The notes: a model not told the origin generated them from the sequence alone. A stretch of DNA of 64,000 bases from Massilia agri (GCF_024753255.1 NZ_JANUHA010000004.1:248001-312000); one strand, 5' to 3'. Positions 48,252 to 56,922 are shown, counted from the first letter of the stretch. Numbers and translations are program-made.

Positions 48252-49607
48252 TCAATCGCCGCCGAGGCGATCGAGCACGTTGCGTGTAATGCGTTCCACC
48301 TGCCGGTCGCGGGCGTCGCCCAGTACCTGGGCCCAGTCGGTCGTGCCGGCCGAGAACACGGTGCCGCCGCGCCGGAACACGCCCATCGCCGCGAGGTGCA
48401 CGCCTTCGCCGGGACCATGGCGTTCGCGCGGCGGCAGTTCCTGCCAGCGCCGGTCGAGTTGGCAGGCCGCCAGCAACTGGTAGCCGTCCGGGGTGCCGGC
48501 CTCGTCGCGCCAGGCCGAGAGCAGGGCCGTGCCATCGGGCGCGACATGGTCGACTGGCACGCCGTCGCATTCGTAGCCCGCCAGCGGGGGCCAGGTGTCG
48601 CGTCCGAGCGTGTCCCCGTGGGTGAAGCCGGTGCCGGCGAAGACCCAGTGCTCCGGTTGCTGGACCACGTAACCTCGGGTATCGCGGGGCCCGTCCCACC
48701 AGCCTCCGCCATGCCGGTAGCTGCTGCCGGTAAGCTGGTCCTCCGGGCGCCCGGCTCCCGTCGACGGCCACCAGTGGTCCCATGCCCCCCGTTTGCTGCC
48801 CTGGTGGCAGACCATGGCACTCGCATCGTCGACCAGATGGATGCGCCACCAGCACAGATTGGCGCCGAAGAAGGCGAGGTTGCCGCCATCAGCCACGAAG
48901 TCTTCGACGGCGTCGCGCGTGCGCTCGGTCCAGTACTCGTCGTGGCCGACGCTCACCAGCAGGCGGTAGTCGCGTAGCAGCTCGGGCTGCTCGTGAATGT
49001 CGAGGTCGGTGCAGAAATCCGCCGCATAGCGATTTCTCGCCATCCAGCGGATGAAACGGGCGTCCCAGTGGGCGAAGGTCTGGCGCGCGGAACGGCAGTC
49101 GTAGTGGTCTGGCGCGCCCCAGGTCTCGCCGCCGATGCCGCCGCCCGGCCGGCGCAGTGACACCCGTGCCCCCGGCGGCTGCGCCGAGCGGGGCGGATTG
49201 GTATAGAAGCAGGCGCCGCCGCTGCTGTTGTAGGCATGCCAGGTGGCGACGGGAAGCTTGTACAGCATGCGTTGCCGCGCCTGCTCGCCGCGCACGACGA
49301 ACAGTGCGGCGCCGCAGTCGGCCGACAGGCGCAGGGGCATGCCCTGCGGCGTCTCGAAATGGGCGAGGTAGACGCCCGATGGCCAGCCGGCATCGGTCTC
49401 GACCCGGTAGGCGGGCCATTCCCAGTCTTCGTCTGCGCGGCCCTCCGGCGCCTGCTCCGCGTGCAGCCAGCTGCTGCGCCAGACCGGCACCAGCCCGTCC
49501 TCCCAGCGATGGATGGCGATGCGAAAACGCGCCTCGTCGCCTGCGACGTGCAGGGTCAGCGGCTCGCCGGCCTGCACGCCGGGGCGGCCCGGGTAGCCGC
49601 GGATCAT
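48252..49607 (-). CDS. N,N-dimethylformamidase beta-subunit-like protein
   Basis: The 451-residue protein matches the large-subunit-like C-terminal domain of N,N-dimethylformamidase: WHAYNSSGGACFYTN, FCTDLDIHEQPELL, LLVSVGHDEYWTERTRDAV and NLAFFGANLCWWRI, the last two being family hallmarks. An N-terminal Ig-like beta domain precedes it (residues about 1-110). The true enzyme needs an iron site and a small subunit, which is absent here. Related single-subunit proteins are common near polysaccharide genes and have no known reaction. ATG 49607 overlaps the carbamoyltransferase stop by 4 bases, so the two proteins are co-translated. Confidence 0.82.
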   Translation of the reverse strand: MIRGYPGRPGVQAGEPLTLHVAGDEARFRIAIHRWEDGLVPVWRSSWLHAEQAPEGRADEDWEWPAYRVETDAGWPSGVYLAHFETPQGMPLRLSADCGAALFVVRGEQARQRMLYKLPVATWHAYNSSGGACFYTNPPRSAQPPGARVSLRRPGGGIGGETWGAPDHYDCRSARQTFAHWDARFIRWMARNRYAADFCTDLDIHEQPELLRDYRLLVSVGHDEYWTERTRDAVEDFVADGGNLAFFGANLCWWRIHLVDDASAMVCHQGSKRGAWDHWWPSTGAGRPEDQLTGSSYRHGGGWWDGPRDTRGYVVQQPEHWVFAGTGFTHGDTLGRDTWPPLAGYECDGVPVDHVAPDGTALLSAWRDEAGTPDGYQLLAACQLDRRWQELPPRERHGPGEGVHLAAMGVFRRGGTVFSAGTTDWAQVLGDARDRQVERITRNVLDRLGGD

Positions 49608-51301
49608 GCGGGCAGCTCCGGCTCTTGGCGCTTGGTGACGAGGAAGGGCGGCATCGCCAGCGCATGCAGGGGCATCTGGCGGAAGGCGGCCACGGCCTCG
49701 AAGGGTGTTTCGACGATGGGTTCGTCGTGGCCGTTGAAGGAGGTGTTGAGCAGCACCGGCACGCCGGTGCGCACCTCGAAGCCTGCCAGCAGGGCGCGCA
49801 GCAGCGGGTCGTCGCTGGGGCTCACTGTCTGCAGGCGGGCGGTGCCGTCGACGTGGGTAATGGCCGGCAGCATCGGCGCGATCTCGGGACGCACCGGGGC
49901 GGCGAACTGCATGAAGGGAGAAGGGCCGCTCAGTTCGAAATAGGCCGGCGCCCGTTCTTCCGGCACCACCGGGGCCAGGGGACGGAACCACTCGCGGCCC
50001 TTGACGCGTGCGTTGATCCAGTCGCGCACGCGGTCGCGGCGCGGGTCGGCCAGGATGCTGCGGTGCCCCAGCGCCCGCGGCCCGAATTCGCTGCGGCCCT
50101 GGTAGAGACCGACCACGCGGCCGCTGCACAGCAGGTCGAGCATGCGCGCGCACAGGGCGTCGCGCCCGCGCGGCTGTTCGATGACGAGGTCTTGGGCACC
50201 CTGCAGCGCGGCCTCGATATCGGCCAGCTGGGGTGGCGGCCCGAGGTAGTCGGCGCTCCAGCGAAAGTCGCAGCGTTGCCCGGCCACTTCGGCCAGGCCG
50301 TAGACCGCGCAGCCGAGCGCGGTGCCGGCGTCGCTCGGGGCGGGCGGCAGGAACACGCGCCGGAACGGGGTCTCGCGCAGCAGGCGTGCGTTGGCCGAGC
50401 AGTTCAGGGCCGTGCCGCCGGCGAAGCACAGGTGCTCGGCGCCGGTCTGGCGGTATAGCCAGTGCGCCAGTCCCAGCAGGGCCTCTTCGAAGGCGCGCTG
50501 GCCGGCGGCGGCCAGGTTGGCGCAGTCGGTGAAGCGCGCATCCAGGCTGCCGAAGCGGAAGCGCTTGCGCTCGCGCAGCAGCGAGCGCCAGGCCTGGGGA
50601 ATGCCGACGGCCATGCCCTCGACATCGAGCGCGGGCAGGCCGAGCGCGTCCGGGTCGCCGTAGGGCGCCAGTCCCATGACCTTGCCTTCGTTTCCTTCGC
50701 CGGGGAAGATCGCCTGCGTCAGCAGGAAGTAGAACATGCCCAGGCCCACCAGGCGCTCGTCGTCGTGGCGGCCGCCGTCAGGGGGCCGGACCTGCTTGCC
50801 GATACAGTTGACGCCTCCCGCGCGCGTGGCGGTGTAGAAGGAGGAGACCTCGCGCCAGTCGCCCGGTGTCTCGGTCGCGCCGCTCCAGTGTTCGGTGAAG
50901 TCGGCCACCGGACTACCCTGGCCATCGATCACCATCACCGCCGCCTCCTCGAAAGGGGAGGGGTGGAACACGCTGTACAGGTGGGCCAGGTGGTGCGAGA
51001 TGCGGGCCCGCCGCGCGCCGTGCGCCAGGCGCAGGGTGGCGGCCAGTTCTTCCTCGTACAGCGGCAGCTGCCGCACTTCCTCGTCGGAGGAGAAGCATTC
51101 GACCACGATGTCGACCGGCCGGTCGAGCCCGGGCAGGCGCGGGGAATAATGGTCGCGCAGGTCGCCGGGCTTGCCCCAGTGGTGCTTGCGCCGCGTGAGG
51201 CGTTCTTTCTGGATGGCCCAGGCCAGATGCGAGCCCTGCATCAGGCAGATGCTGGCATCCTGGGTCCGGTTAATGCCGAGCACAATAGGAAAATCATCCA
51301 T
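49604..51301 (-). CDS. Carbamoyltransferase (NodU/CmcH/TobZ family)
   Basis: The 565-residue protein has the two-domain plan of O-carbamoyltransferases. The N-terminal Kae1-like ATPase carries ISHHLAHLYSVFHPSPFEEA, VMVIDGQGSP and LCFAGGTALNCSANARLL. The C-terminal YrdC-like-acceptor domain carries SEFGPRALGHRSILADPR and PVLLNTSFNGHDEPIV. It should transfer a carbamoyl group from carbamoyl phosphate, through carbamoyl-AMP, to a hydroxyl of a sugar or other small molecule. The start is fixed by CTGGAGAGGACC before ATG 51301. It leads a two-gene operon with the dimethylformamidase-like protein, and glycosyltransferase genes are close by, so a surface sugar is a plausible acceptor. Confidence 0.88.
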   Translation of the reverse strand: MDDFPIVLGINRTQDASICLMQGSHLAWAIQKERLTRRKHHWGKPGDLRDHYSPRLPGLDRPVDIVVECFSSDEEVRQLPLYEEELAATLRLAHGARRARISHHLAHLYSVFHPSPFEEAAVMVIDGQGSPVADFTEHWSGATETPGDWREVSSFYTATRAGGVNCIGKQVRPPDGGRHDDERLVGLGMFYFLLTQAIFPGEGNEGKVMGLAPYGDPDALGLPALDVEGMAVGIPQAWRSLLRERKRFRFGSLDARFTDCANLAAAGQRAFEEALLGLAHWLYRQTGAEHLCFAGGTALNCSANARLLRETPFRRVFLPPAPSDAGTALGCAVYGLAEVAGQRCDFRWSADYLGPPPQLADIEAALQGAQDLVIEQPRGRDALCARMLDLLCSGRVVGLYQGRSEFGPRALGHRSILADPRRDRVRDWINARVKGREWFRPLAPVVPEERAPAYFELSGPSPFMQFAAPVRPEIAPMLPAITHVDGTARLQTVSPSDDPLLRALLAGFEVRTGVPVLLNTSFNGHDEPIVETPFEAVAAFRQMPLHALAMPPFLVTKRQEPELPA

Positions 51302-51467
51302 GGTCCTCTCCAGTGGGGGCGGCGAGCAGCGATCAGCCCAACTTTGAGCCGGATGAGCAGCGAATAGTTCGCGCGGCGAAGGTGCGCAGCTCTGATCGGG
51401 TCGGACGAAGGCGTGCGCGAAAGGCGGTATCATCAAGCACCGCGTTCTCTACCTTGCCGCCCAGACC

Positions 51468-52292
51468 ATGCTCCTGACACCGCCATCCTTCACCCCGCTG
51501 TTCGCCTCCCGTCCCGACCCCCATCCCCTGAGTTTCGTCTTCCATGCCGGCCGGCTGCTGGTGCGCGAGAGCGACCTGGCCCTGCCGGACACCGCCCTGC
51601 TGGCGCAGCTGGACGTCGACCGTGCGCGCCTGCAACCGCTCGGCATGCTGGGCGAGCGCTACTGCGAAACGGGATGGTTCGACAGCGAGCCGGTGCTGCC
51701 GCCGGGCTATGTCCTGCTCAGCCTGCGCGCGGTCCTGTTCTCGAACATGGATGAATCACTGCGTGGCCTGGCGGCGCGCGCCGCCCAGGTGGCCGAGTGG
51801 GCGCGCACCCACCGCTTCTGCGGCGCCTGCGGAAGCTCCACCGTGCTGGCCACTGGTGAGCGCTGCTATCAATGCGTGCAGTGCGGGCACATGGCCTATC
51901 CGCGCATTTCGCCGGCCATGATGGTCCTGATCAAAAAGGGCGACAGCGTGCTGCTGGCCATGCACCTGCATTCGCCGACCAAGCGCTTCGTGCCGCTGGC
52001 GGGCTTCCTGGAGGCGGGGGAGTCGGTGGAAGAGGCGATCCATCGCGAGGTCTACGAGGAGGTGGGCCTGCGCGTGCAGAACCTGCGCTACTTCGCCAGC
52101 CAGTCCTGGCCCTTCCCGCATTCGCTGATGCTGGCCTTCACGGCCGACTACCTCGATGGCGAGATCCGCGTCGACGCGACGGAGCTGGCCGAGGCGCGCT
52201 GGTTCGGACCGGATGACGAGTGGCCGGAGCGGGTGCCGCACATCTCGGTGTCGAGCGTGCTGGTGGACGCGCACCGGCCGCCGGGGCGCTAA
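51468..52292 (+). CDS. nudC: NAD+ diphosphatase / NAD-cap decapping hydrolase
   Basis: The 274-residue protein has NudC's zinc ribbon (FCGACGSS...CVQCGH, about residues 117-141) and the complete Nudix box GFLEAGESVEEAIHREVYEEVGL (in two pieces, near 172-194). The diagnostic SQSWPFPHSLM motif that recognises NAD follows. The enzyme cuts NAD(H) to NMN(H) and AMP and removes NAD caps from RNA. It is divergent from the carbamoyltransferase gene and overlaps the convergent membrane-protein gene by 4 bases. Start: ATG 51468; no strong ribosome site is visible. Confidence 0.95.
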   Translation: MLLTPPSFTPLFASRPDPHPLSFVFHAGRLLVRESDLALPDTALLAQLDVDRARLQPLGMLGERYCETGWFDSEPVLPPGYVLLSLRAVLFSNMDESLRGLAARAAQVAEWARTHRFCGACGSSTVLATGERCYQCVQCGHMAYPRISPAMMVLIKKGDSVLLAMHLHSPTKRFVPLAGFLEAGESVEEAIHREVYEEVGLRVQNLRYFASQSWPFPHSLMLAFTADYLDGEIRVDATELAEARWFGPDDEWPERVPHISVSSVLVDAHRPPGR

Positions 52293-53164
52293 TCCCTTCC
52301 CGCTGCCGGCACCGGCGCCAGGGCGGCGGCGCTGCCGTCGGCCTGGGTCCGCGATGCGGCGGGCTTGGCGCCGGTGCCGCGCAGCTGCACGGCGCGCTGC
52401 AGCAGGTCGAACCAGAAGGGCGCGCCGAACAGGGTGGTGCCGGCCGTGATCAGCCAACCCGCCACCTGCAGGGCGAATGCGCTGTCCAGCTGCGGCGGGA
52501 AGGTGCTCCAGCCGATCGGCAGCGCCCACAGCTGGCGCAGCGCCTCGGCGTCCAGCGCGCTGGGCGCGGCCTTGATCTGGGCGGCCAGGGCCGGGTTCTG
52601 CCACAGGGTCTGGAACAGGTGGATGCTGTCGATGTTCAGCAAAATGGCGAGCAGCATGGCCAGCAGGAAGGAAATCAGGAGCTGGCGCCGTTTATACACG
52701 CCCGACAGACGTTCCATCGCGCTGTTGAACCAGCCGGCGATGCCATCCTGGAAGCGTTGCAGGTCTCCGCTGGACTGGCGGTACAGGGCCAGCAGCACGC
52801 GTTTTACCTGTTCGTCGGGCAGGGCCTCGATGGCCGCCTGCAGCGGGATGGCCGGATTGCTGCGCAGCGAATCGAGCAGGGCGATCGCGAAGTGGGCCGG
52901 TTCGATGTAAGACGGTCGCACCGACAGTGGCCGGCGGTTGGCGGTGCTGCCGTGCGGATTGACCAGCGGGTGGTCGTAGAGGCTCTGGGCCAGCGCTTCG
53001 CAGCGCGGGTCGTCCAGCATGCGCTTGATGGCCGCCAGCAGCATGTTGGCGCGCAGGCTGAAGGCCGCCGCCAGGGCCTCCTGCAAGGTACTGACGACCA
53101 GCGCCAGGGTGCCGTAGCAAAATGTCAGGCCTATGGCGACTTCGAGGACGGTGCTTCCGAACAT
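52289..53164 (-). CDS. Uncharacterised membrane protein
   Basis: I do not recognise the family. The 291-residue protein has an N-terminal hydrophobic helix (about 4-35, VLEVAIGLTFCYGTLALVVSTLQEALAAAF in pieces) and a central soluble helical part. A strong membrane span follows a basic motif (YKRRQLLISFLLAMLLAILLNID, about 153-175). Another span lies near 230-245, and a Pro/Ala-rich tail ends the protein. The ERLSGVYKRR segment before the long span and the WLITAGTTLFGAPFWFDLL end look conserved in type. It converges with nudC and has folE beyond it on the other side. Confidence 0.65.
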   Translation of the reverse strand: MFGSTVLEVAIGLTFCYGTLALVVSTLQEALAAAFSLRANMLLAAIKRMLDDPRCEALAQSLYDHPLVNPHGSTANRRPLSVRPSYIEPAHFAIALLDSLRSNPAIPLQAAIEALPDEQVKRVLLALYRQSSGDLQRFQDGIAGWFNSAMERLSGVYKRRQLLISFLLAMLLAILLNIDSIHLFQTLWQNPALAAQIKAAPSALDAEALRQLWALPIGWSTFPPQLDSAFALQVAGWLITAGTTLFGAPFWFDLLQRAVQLRGTGAKPAASRTQADGSAAALAPVPAAGRD

Positions 53165-53371
53165 GTTTGTCTCCCAGACCGTGTAAACAACTGTCTTCGA
53201 CGGTGCGCCTTGCCCTGAATGTTTGTTTACACGCTCATTGGGCAGGAACCACCTTCCACGCTACGCCGGCCGTGGCGTAAGTACATTAATTTTGCTCAAG
53301 AAACCGGCAGCCTCCGGTCGATTTCGCGCATTTTCTATATACTTGCGGCACTCGATTTTTTAAGGTTCACC

Positions 53372-53938
53372 ATGTCTGACAAAGAAGCTTTCACCGAACA
53401 CGACTGGCGCCGCCTGCTCACCAGCCTGGGCGAGGACCCCGACCGTCCGGGCCTGCAGGAGACGCCGCACCGCGTGGCGACGGCCTGGAAACACTGGACC
53501 TCGGGCTATGACCAGGATCCCGTCGAAGTGCTCAAGGCCTTCGAGGATGGCGCCGAGGAATACAATGAGCTGATCGTGGTGCGCAACATCCCGGTCTACA
53601 GCCATTGCGAACACCACCTGGCGCCCTTCTTCGGCAAGGCCACCGTCGGCTACCTGCCGAACGGGAAGATCGTCGGCCTGTCCAAGCTGACCCGCCTGGT
53701 CGACATCTTCTCCAAGCGCCTGCAGGTGCAGGAGCGCATGACGATCCAGATCGCCAACGCCCTGATGGAAGTGCTGGAACCGAAGGCGGTCGGCGTGGTC
53801 GTGAAGTGCCGTCACCTGTGCATGGAAAGCCGTGGCATCCGCGCCATCGGCGAAGAGACCATCACCTCGGCGATGCTGGGCGAGCTGCAGCCGAACCTGG
53901 CGCTGCGTACCGAGTTCCTGGCGCTGACGCGCGATTAA
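53372..53938 (+). CDS. folE: GTP cyclohydrolase I
   Basis: The 188-residue protein is a standard FolE. The zinc ligands are in YSHCEHHLAPF (Cys and His) and in VKCRHLCMESRG. The catalytic His and GTP-binding KIVGLSKLTRLVDIF segment are intact. It converts GTP to 7,8-dihydroneopterin triphosphate, the first step of folate or pteridine synthesis, as a decamer. ATG 53372 has AAGG 7 bases upstream and starts the family sequence; an earlier in-frame start adds unrelated residues. The type matches the E. coli-like family rather than FolE2. Confidence 0.96.
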   Translation: MSDKEAFTEHDWRRLLTSLGEDPDRPGLQETPHRVATAWKHWTSGYDQDPVEVLKAFEDGAEEYNELIVVRNIPVYSHCEHHLAPFFGKATVGYLPNGKIVGLSKLTRLVDIFSKRLQVQERMTIQIANALMEVLEPKAVGVVVKCRHLCMESRGIRAIGEETITSAMLGELQPNLALRTEFLALTRD

Positions 53939-53945
53939 GGTCCTA

Positions 53946-53972
53946 GCGGCCTTCGTCCGACGGCCGCGTTTG
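53946..53972 (+). terminator. Possible terminator after folE
   Basis: GCGGCC / GGCCGC, a 6-base stem with a 10-base loop, is followed by GTTTGTCTT eight bases after the folE stop. The T-run is imperfect. Confidence 0.4.
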
Positions 53973-53996
53973 TCTTGGAACCTGTTCCGGATCGCT

Positions 53997-54020
53997 CCCC
54001 TCCAAGTTACTTTGGAGGGG
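53997..54020 (+). other. Hairpin ahead of the DUF4096 gene
   Basis: CCCCTCCAA / TTGGAGGGG, a perfect 9-base stem with a 6-base loop, ends 6 bases before ATG 54027. The right arm contains the ribosome site GGAGGGG, so the hairpin would hide it. In transposases such hairpins block translation of read-through transcripts. Confidence 0.65.
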
Positions 54021-54026
54021 ACGACC

Positions 54027-54350
54027 ATGGACCGTCCGGCCTATCCCAGCGATATTTCTCGCGAGCAGTTTGAGCCCGTGCGCGGCATGCTGGAAGCGGC
54101 GCGGCGCAAGACCCGGCCACGCAAGCACGACCTCTACGACGTGTTCTGCGCGGTCCTGTACTTCCTGCACACCGGCAGCACCTGGCGCAATATGCCGGCC
54201 GGCTTTCCGCCCTGGCGCACGGTGCACGAGTACTTCACCCAGTGGACCATGCTGCGCGAGGGCGACCGCTCGCTGCTGGAGACCGTGCTCGAACGGTCCG
54301 GGCGGGAACAGGAGCTGAGCCAGCTGCGGCGCATGCTGCATCGCGCTTGA
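54027..54350 (+). CDS. Orphan IS5-type transposase N-terminal domain (DUF4096)
   Basis: The 107-residue protein is the DUF4096 part of IS5-group transposases (YPSDISREQFEPVRGML, KTRPRKHDLYDVFCAVLYFL, TGSTWRNMPAGFPPWRTVHEYF). It normally supplies DNA binding ahead of a DDE nuclease domain. No DDE domain, second reading frame or terminal inverted repeat is visible after it; the PAP2 gene begins 125 bases later. It is either a remnant or a domain kept for another use. Its sequence is intact with normal codon use, and the ribosome site sits in a hairpin. ATG 54027 is used; an in-frame upstream start (53970) would place the hairpin inside the gene. Confidence 0.75.
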   Translation: MDRPAYPSDISREQFEPVRGMLEAARRKTRPRKHDLYDVFCAVLYFLHTGSTWRNMPAGFPPWRTVHEYFTQWTMLREGDRSLLETVLERSGREQELSQLRRMLHRA

Positions 54351-54475
54351 GCTGGGGCAGTGGCCCTCGGGATTGTCACACCATTGTCACAATCTGTTGC
54401 ACTTCTCGAACTGTGCGGCGGATGAGCTCCGCTAAGCTATGGCGATATATTCTTGATATCACTTTTGGCGGCGCC

Positions 54476-55084
54476 ATGTTCGAGCACCTCAACCTGATCC
54501 TCTTCTCCGCCCTCAATGCCGAAGCCAGCCTGGGTGGCTGGCAATTGCTTGGCGCCGTGTTCGCGGCCGAGTGGCTGATTTTCCTGGTGCCCTTGACGCT
54601 GGTGCTGCTGTGGATCGGCGGGAGCGGGCCGCGCCGCGAGATCGCGCTGCGCGCCTTCATTGCCGCCGCCTGCGCCCTGACCCTCAACAACCTGATCGGC
54701 CATTTCTGGTACAGCCCCCGTCCCTTCGTCGCCGAGATCGGCCACACTTTCCTCCTGCACGATCCTGACAGCTCCTTCCCGAGCGACCATGCCACGAGCA
54801 TCTTCTCGGTGGCCCTGGTGCTGGTCTTCAGTGGGGTCGCGCAGGTGCGCCGCATCGGCCTGGTGCTGCTGCCGCTGGCCCTGATCGTTGCCTGGTCGCG
54901 GGTCTACCTCGGCGTGCATTGGCCGAAAGACATGTTCGGCGCACTCGTGGTGTCGGCCACGATGGCGGCGCTCGTATCGACGCCGGCGGGCCGCGCGGCC
55001 TGCGCCTCCGTGCTGCCCTGGATGGAAGAAGTGTACCGCCGGGTGCTGGCGGTGCCGATCGGGCGCGGCTGGCTGCGCCCCTGA
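54476..55084 (+). CDS. PAP2-type undecaprenyl-diphosphatase (BcrC/YbjG-like)
   Basis: The 202-residue membrane protein has about five spans and the three PAP2 phosphatase motifs: the RPF segment in FWYSPRPFVAEIG, SFPSDHATSIFS with the catalytic His, and SRVYLGVHWPKDMFGA with Arg, His and Asp. It most resembles BcrC/YbjG, which recycles undecaprenyl pyrophosphate at the outer face of the inner membrane for wall and LPS synthesis. ATG 54476 is used since FEHLNLILFSALNAEA is the usual family opening; ATG 54422 would add 18 residues. The ribosome site is weak. It is followed by the convergent lipoprotein gene. Confidence 0.85.
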   Translation: MFEHLNLILFSALNAEASLGGWQLLGAVFAAEWLIFLVPLTLVLLWIGGSGPRREIALRAFIAAACALTLNNLIGHFWYSPRPFVAEIGHTFLLHDPDSSFPSDHATSIFSVALVLVFSGVAQVRRIGLVLLPLALIVAWSRVYLGVHWPKDMFGALVVSATMAALVSTPAGRAACASVLPWMEEVYRRVLAVPIGRGWLRP

Positions 55085-55211
55085 GTGTTGATGTGAAGGC
55101 GACCGTGTAGGGACGACGCGGCCGGCATCGCCGCAGGCCTGGCCTTGCAGCGAGCGGGTCCGACGCACGCAGGACGCGTGGAAGGATTGTTCGCGCGCCG
55201 GCCGCGCGCTC

Positions 55212-55670
55212 CTACGACGGCGCTTGCGTGCTGCTTCCCGTATCGCCTTCCGGCGCCGCCTCCGCCGCCTCGAACAGCAGCTTGCCCTTGGCATCGAGGT
55301 GGAAGGCGCCCAGCGCCTGGCCGGTCACGGCGTTCGCTTCCGGTGCTTCGAGCTGGGTACAGCCCTGGGTCTCGACCTGCCAGGCCTCTTCGCCGGCGCG
55401 CAGGGTGTACAGGTTGGGGCCGCTGGCGAACAGTTCGATCTCCAGGCCAGACAGGGGCAATTCCCCCAGATCCATCTGGCGCATGCAGTCGGGCATGCGC
55501 GCCGCGGTCAGCTTCACCGTGCCTTCCTTGCTCCAAAAATAATCCTGCACCACGCGTACGGTCAGCGCATGGTCATTGCCCTCGATCTGGTAGCTGGCCG
55601 TGTCGTTGACGCAGCCGGTCAGCAGCAGCGGTGCGAGCAGCGGGACGAGCAGGAAGGATGGGTGGCGCAT
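55212..55670 (-). CDS. Small lipoprotein of unknown function
   Basis: The 152-residue protein begins with a lipoprotein signal peptide ending in the lipobox LLTGC (Cys at residue 19), so the mature protein should be lipid-anchored in the envelope. The rest is predicted as beta-rich with two further Cys (residues about 62 and 103) that could pair. The C-terminus is Ala/Glu-rich. I do not recognise a family. It is convergent with the PAP2 gene and upstream of LpxR on the same strand with 94 bases between, so it may have its own promoter. Confidence 0.78.
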   Translation of the reverse strand: MRHPSFLLVPLLAPLLLTGCVNDTASYQIEGNDHALTVRVVQDYFWSKEGTVKLTAARMPDCMRQMDLGELPLSGLEIELFASGPNLYTLRAGEEAWQVETQGCTQLEAPEANAVTGQALGAFHLDAKGKLLFEAAEAAPEGDTGSSTQAPS

Positions 55671-55764
55671 GGGCGGTTACCTTGTCGATGATGCAGGAAT
55701 GCATGTGCTGCGAGTATAGAAGCGCTGTCCAGCCCGCGCAAGGCGAGGCCGCTGGCGTACGTCT

Positions 55765-56796
55765 TCAGAAATCGATGCCGAGCGTTAGCGAACCGACGGT
55801 GTGGCGCGGTACGAAGGTGGGAGCGCGGAACTCGGCCGTGCGGCGGGTCGTGCGGAACTGGACGAACCAGGGGCCGTGTTCGCGCCCGCGCGTGCCGGGA
55901 AAATCCAGGCGCAATCCCGCCATGAGATCGCCGACCCAGCGCCGTGGCCGCACGCCGGGGTCCTCGCGCCAGGGGCGGCCCTGCAGGAACAGGTTGTAGG
56001 CCATGCCGCGGCCTTCGGCTCCGAGCACCAGCGTGCATTGCAGCCATTCCCACAGGCAGGAGGTGTCGCCCGTGGCGCCGCCCGTCAGCCGGTTGGCGAT
56101 GCCGGGTGGCGCCGGAGAAACGGGCGGCAGGTTCTTGCCAACGGTGAGGGTGAGGCCGCCCGCAGCATACGTCATGGTATTGCCGAGTGCGGCGCGCCAG
56201 TACGCCGCCGTGTGCAGGCGGACATTGCCTGCGATGGGGCCGGAAAGGGCGGGCCAAGCCATGCGCCGCTCAGCCGAGAGCATCACGGCCAGGGTCGTGC
56301 CGACCTGGTCGTCCCAACCCTGGGGCTGCGGGCGGTCGACGATGCGGTGGATCAGTTTCTGCGCCGGTTCGGCCAGCGACAGCCTGCCGGTGAGGCCGAC
56401 CTGTGCACCGAGGGTGGTGAGCACCTGGCCATCGGCATCGAGGAAGAGCCAGTTGCGTTCCAGATAGAGCAGGCCGGCATAGGGGCGGTCCAGGGGCTGG
56501 GGTGCCGCCACCGTGATGTCGCCCGGCGTGTACATCAATTGCCCGACACTGTGCTGGCCGAACAGGTAGCGCGCATCGCCGCAACCGAGCCAGCGGCAGG
56601 CTGACCCAGTCCAGCGGCGCGCCAGCTCCCCACGGGTGTCGGCGGCATCGCGCCAGGCGAGCTGGACGCCATTGGTGTAGTAGCGGTCGGTATCGAACCA
56701 GCTGTCGTTGTCGAGGGTGAAGAAGCGCGCCTCCTGCGCCGCGCAGGGCGCCGCCAGCAGCAGGGAGGCCGCCAGCAGGCGGCAGGCAGTCCGCAT
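55765..56796 (-). CDS. lpxR: LpxR-type lipid A 3'-O-deacylase
   Basis: The 343-residue protein has a signal peptide (about 1-20, ending PCAA) and the LpxR/DUF2219 features: FFTLDNDSWFDTDRYYTNGVQLAW at the mature start (in two pieces), with the metal-binding Asp/Asn residues, and LDRPYAGLLYLERN. The C-terminus ends VGSLTLGIDF with a terminal Phe for outer-membrane insertion. LpxR is a Ca2+-dependent outer-membrane barrel that removes the 3' acyl chains of lipid A. The match of the YTNG and RPYAG motifs makes the call firm; the activity itself is untested. Confidence 0.88.
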   Translation of the reverse strand: MRTACRLLAASLLLAAPCAAQEARFFTLDNDSWFDTDRYYTNGVQLAWRDAADTRGELARRWTGSACRWLGCGDARYLFGQHSVGQLMYTPGDITVAAPQPLDRPYAGLLYLERNWLFLDADGQVLTTLGAQVGLTGRLSLAEPAQKLIHRIVDRPQPQGWDDQVGTTLAVMLSAERRMAWPALSGPIAGNVRLHTAAYWRAALGNTMTYAAGGLTLTVGKNLPPVSPAPPGIANRLTGGATGDTSCLWEWLQCTLVLGAEGRGMAYNLFLQGRPWREDPGVRPRRWVGDLMAGLRLDFPGTRGREHGPWFVQFRTTRRTAEFRAPTFVPRHTVGSLTLGIDF

Positions 56797-56922
56797 GATC
56801 GTCCTTTCAAATGCGCAATATCCTCCAGTCTTGTGTCTGCGCTACAGACCTCATTGATCTGTCACAGGAAATGCGAATCCAGCCGAACTCCATCGACGCC
56901 GGATTTGCGCGATGATGGCGCC

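Noticed and set aside
53940..54470. A complete insertion sequence around the DUF4096 gene
   Set aside because: No terminal inverted repeats, target duplication or DDE domain were found in the interval.
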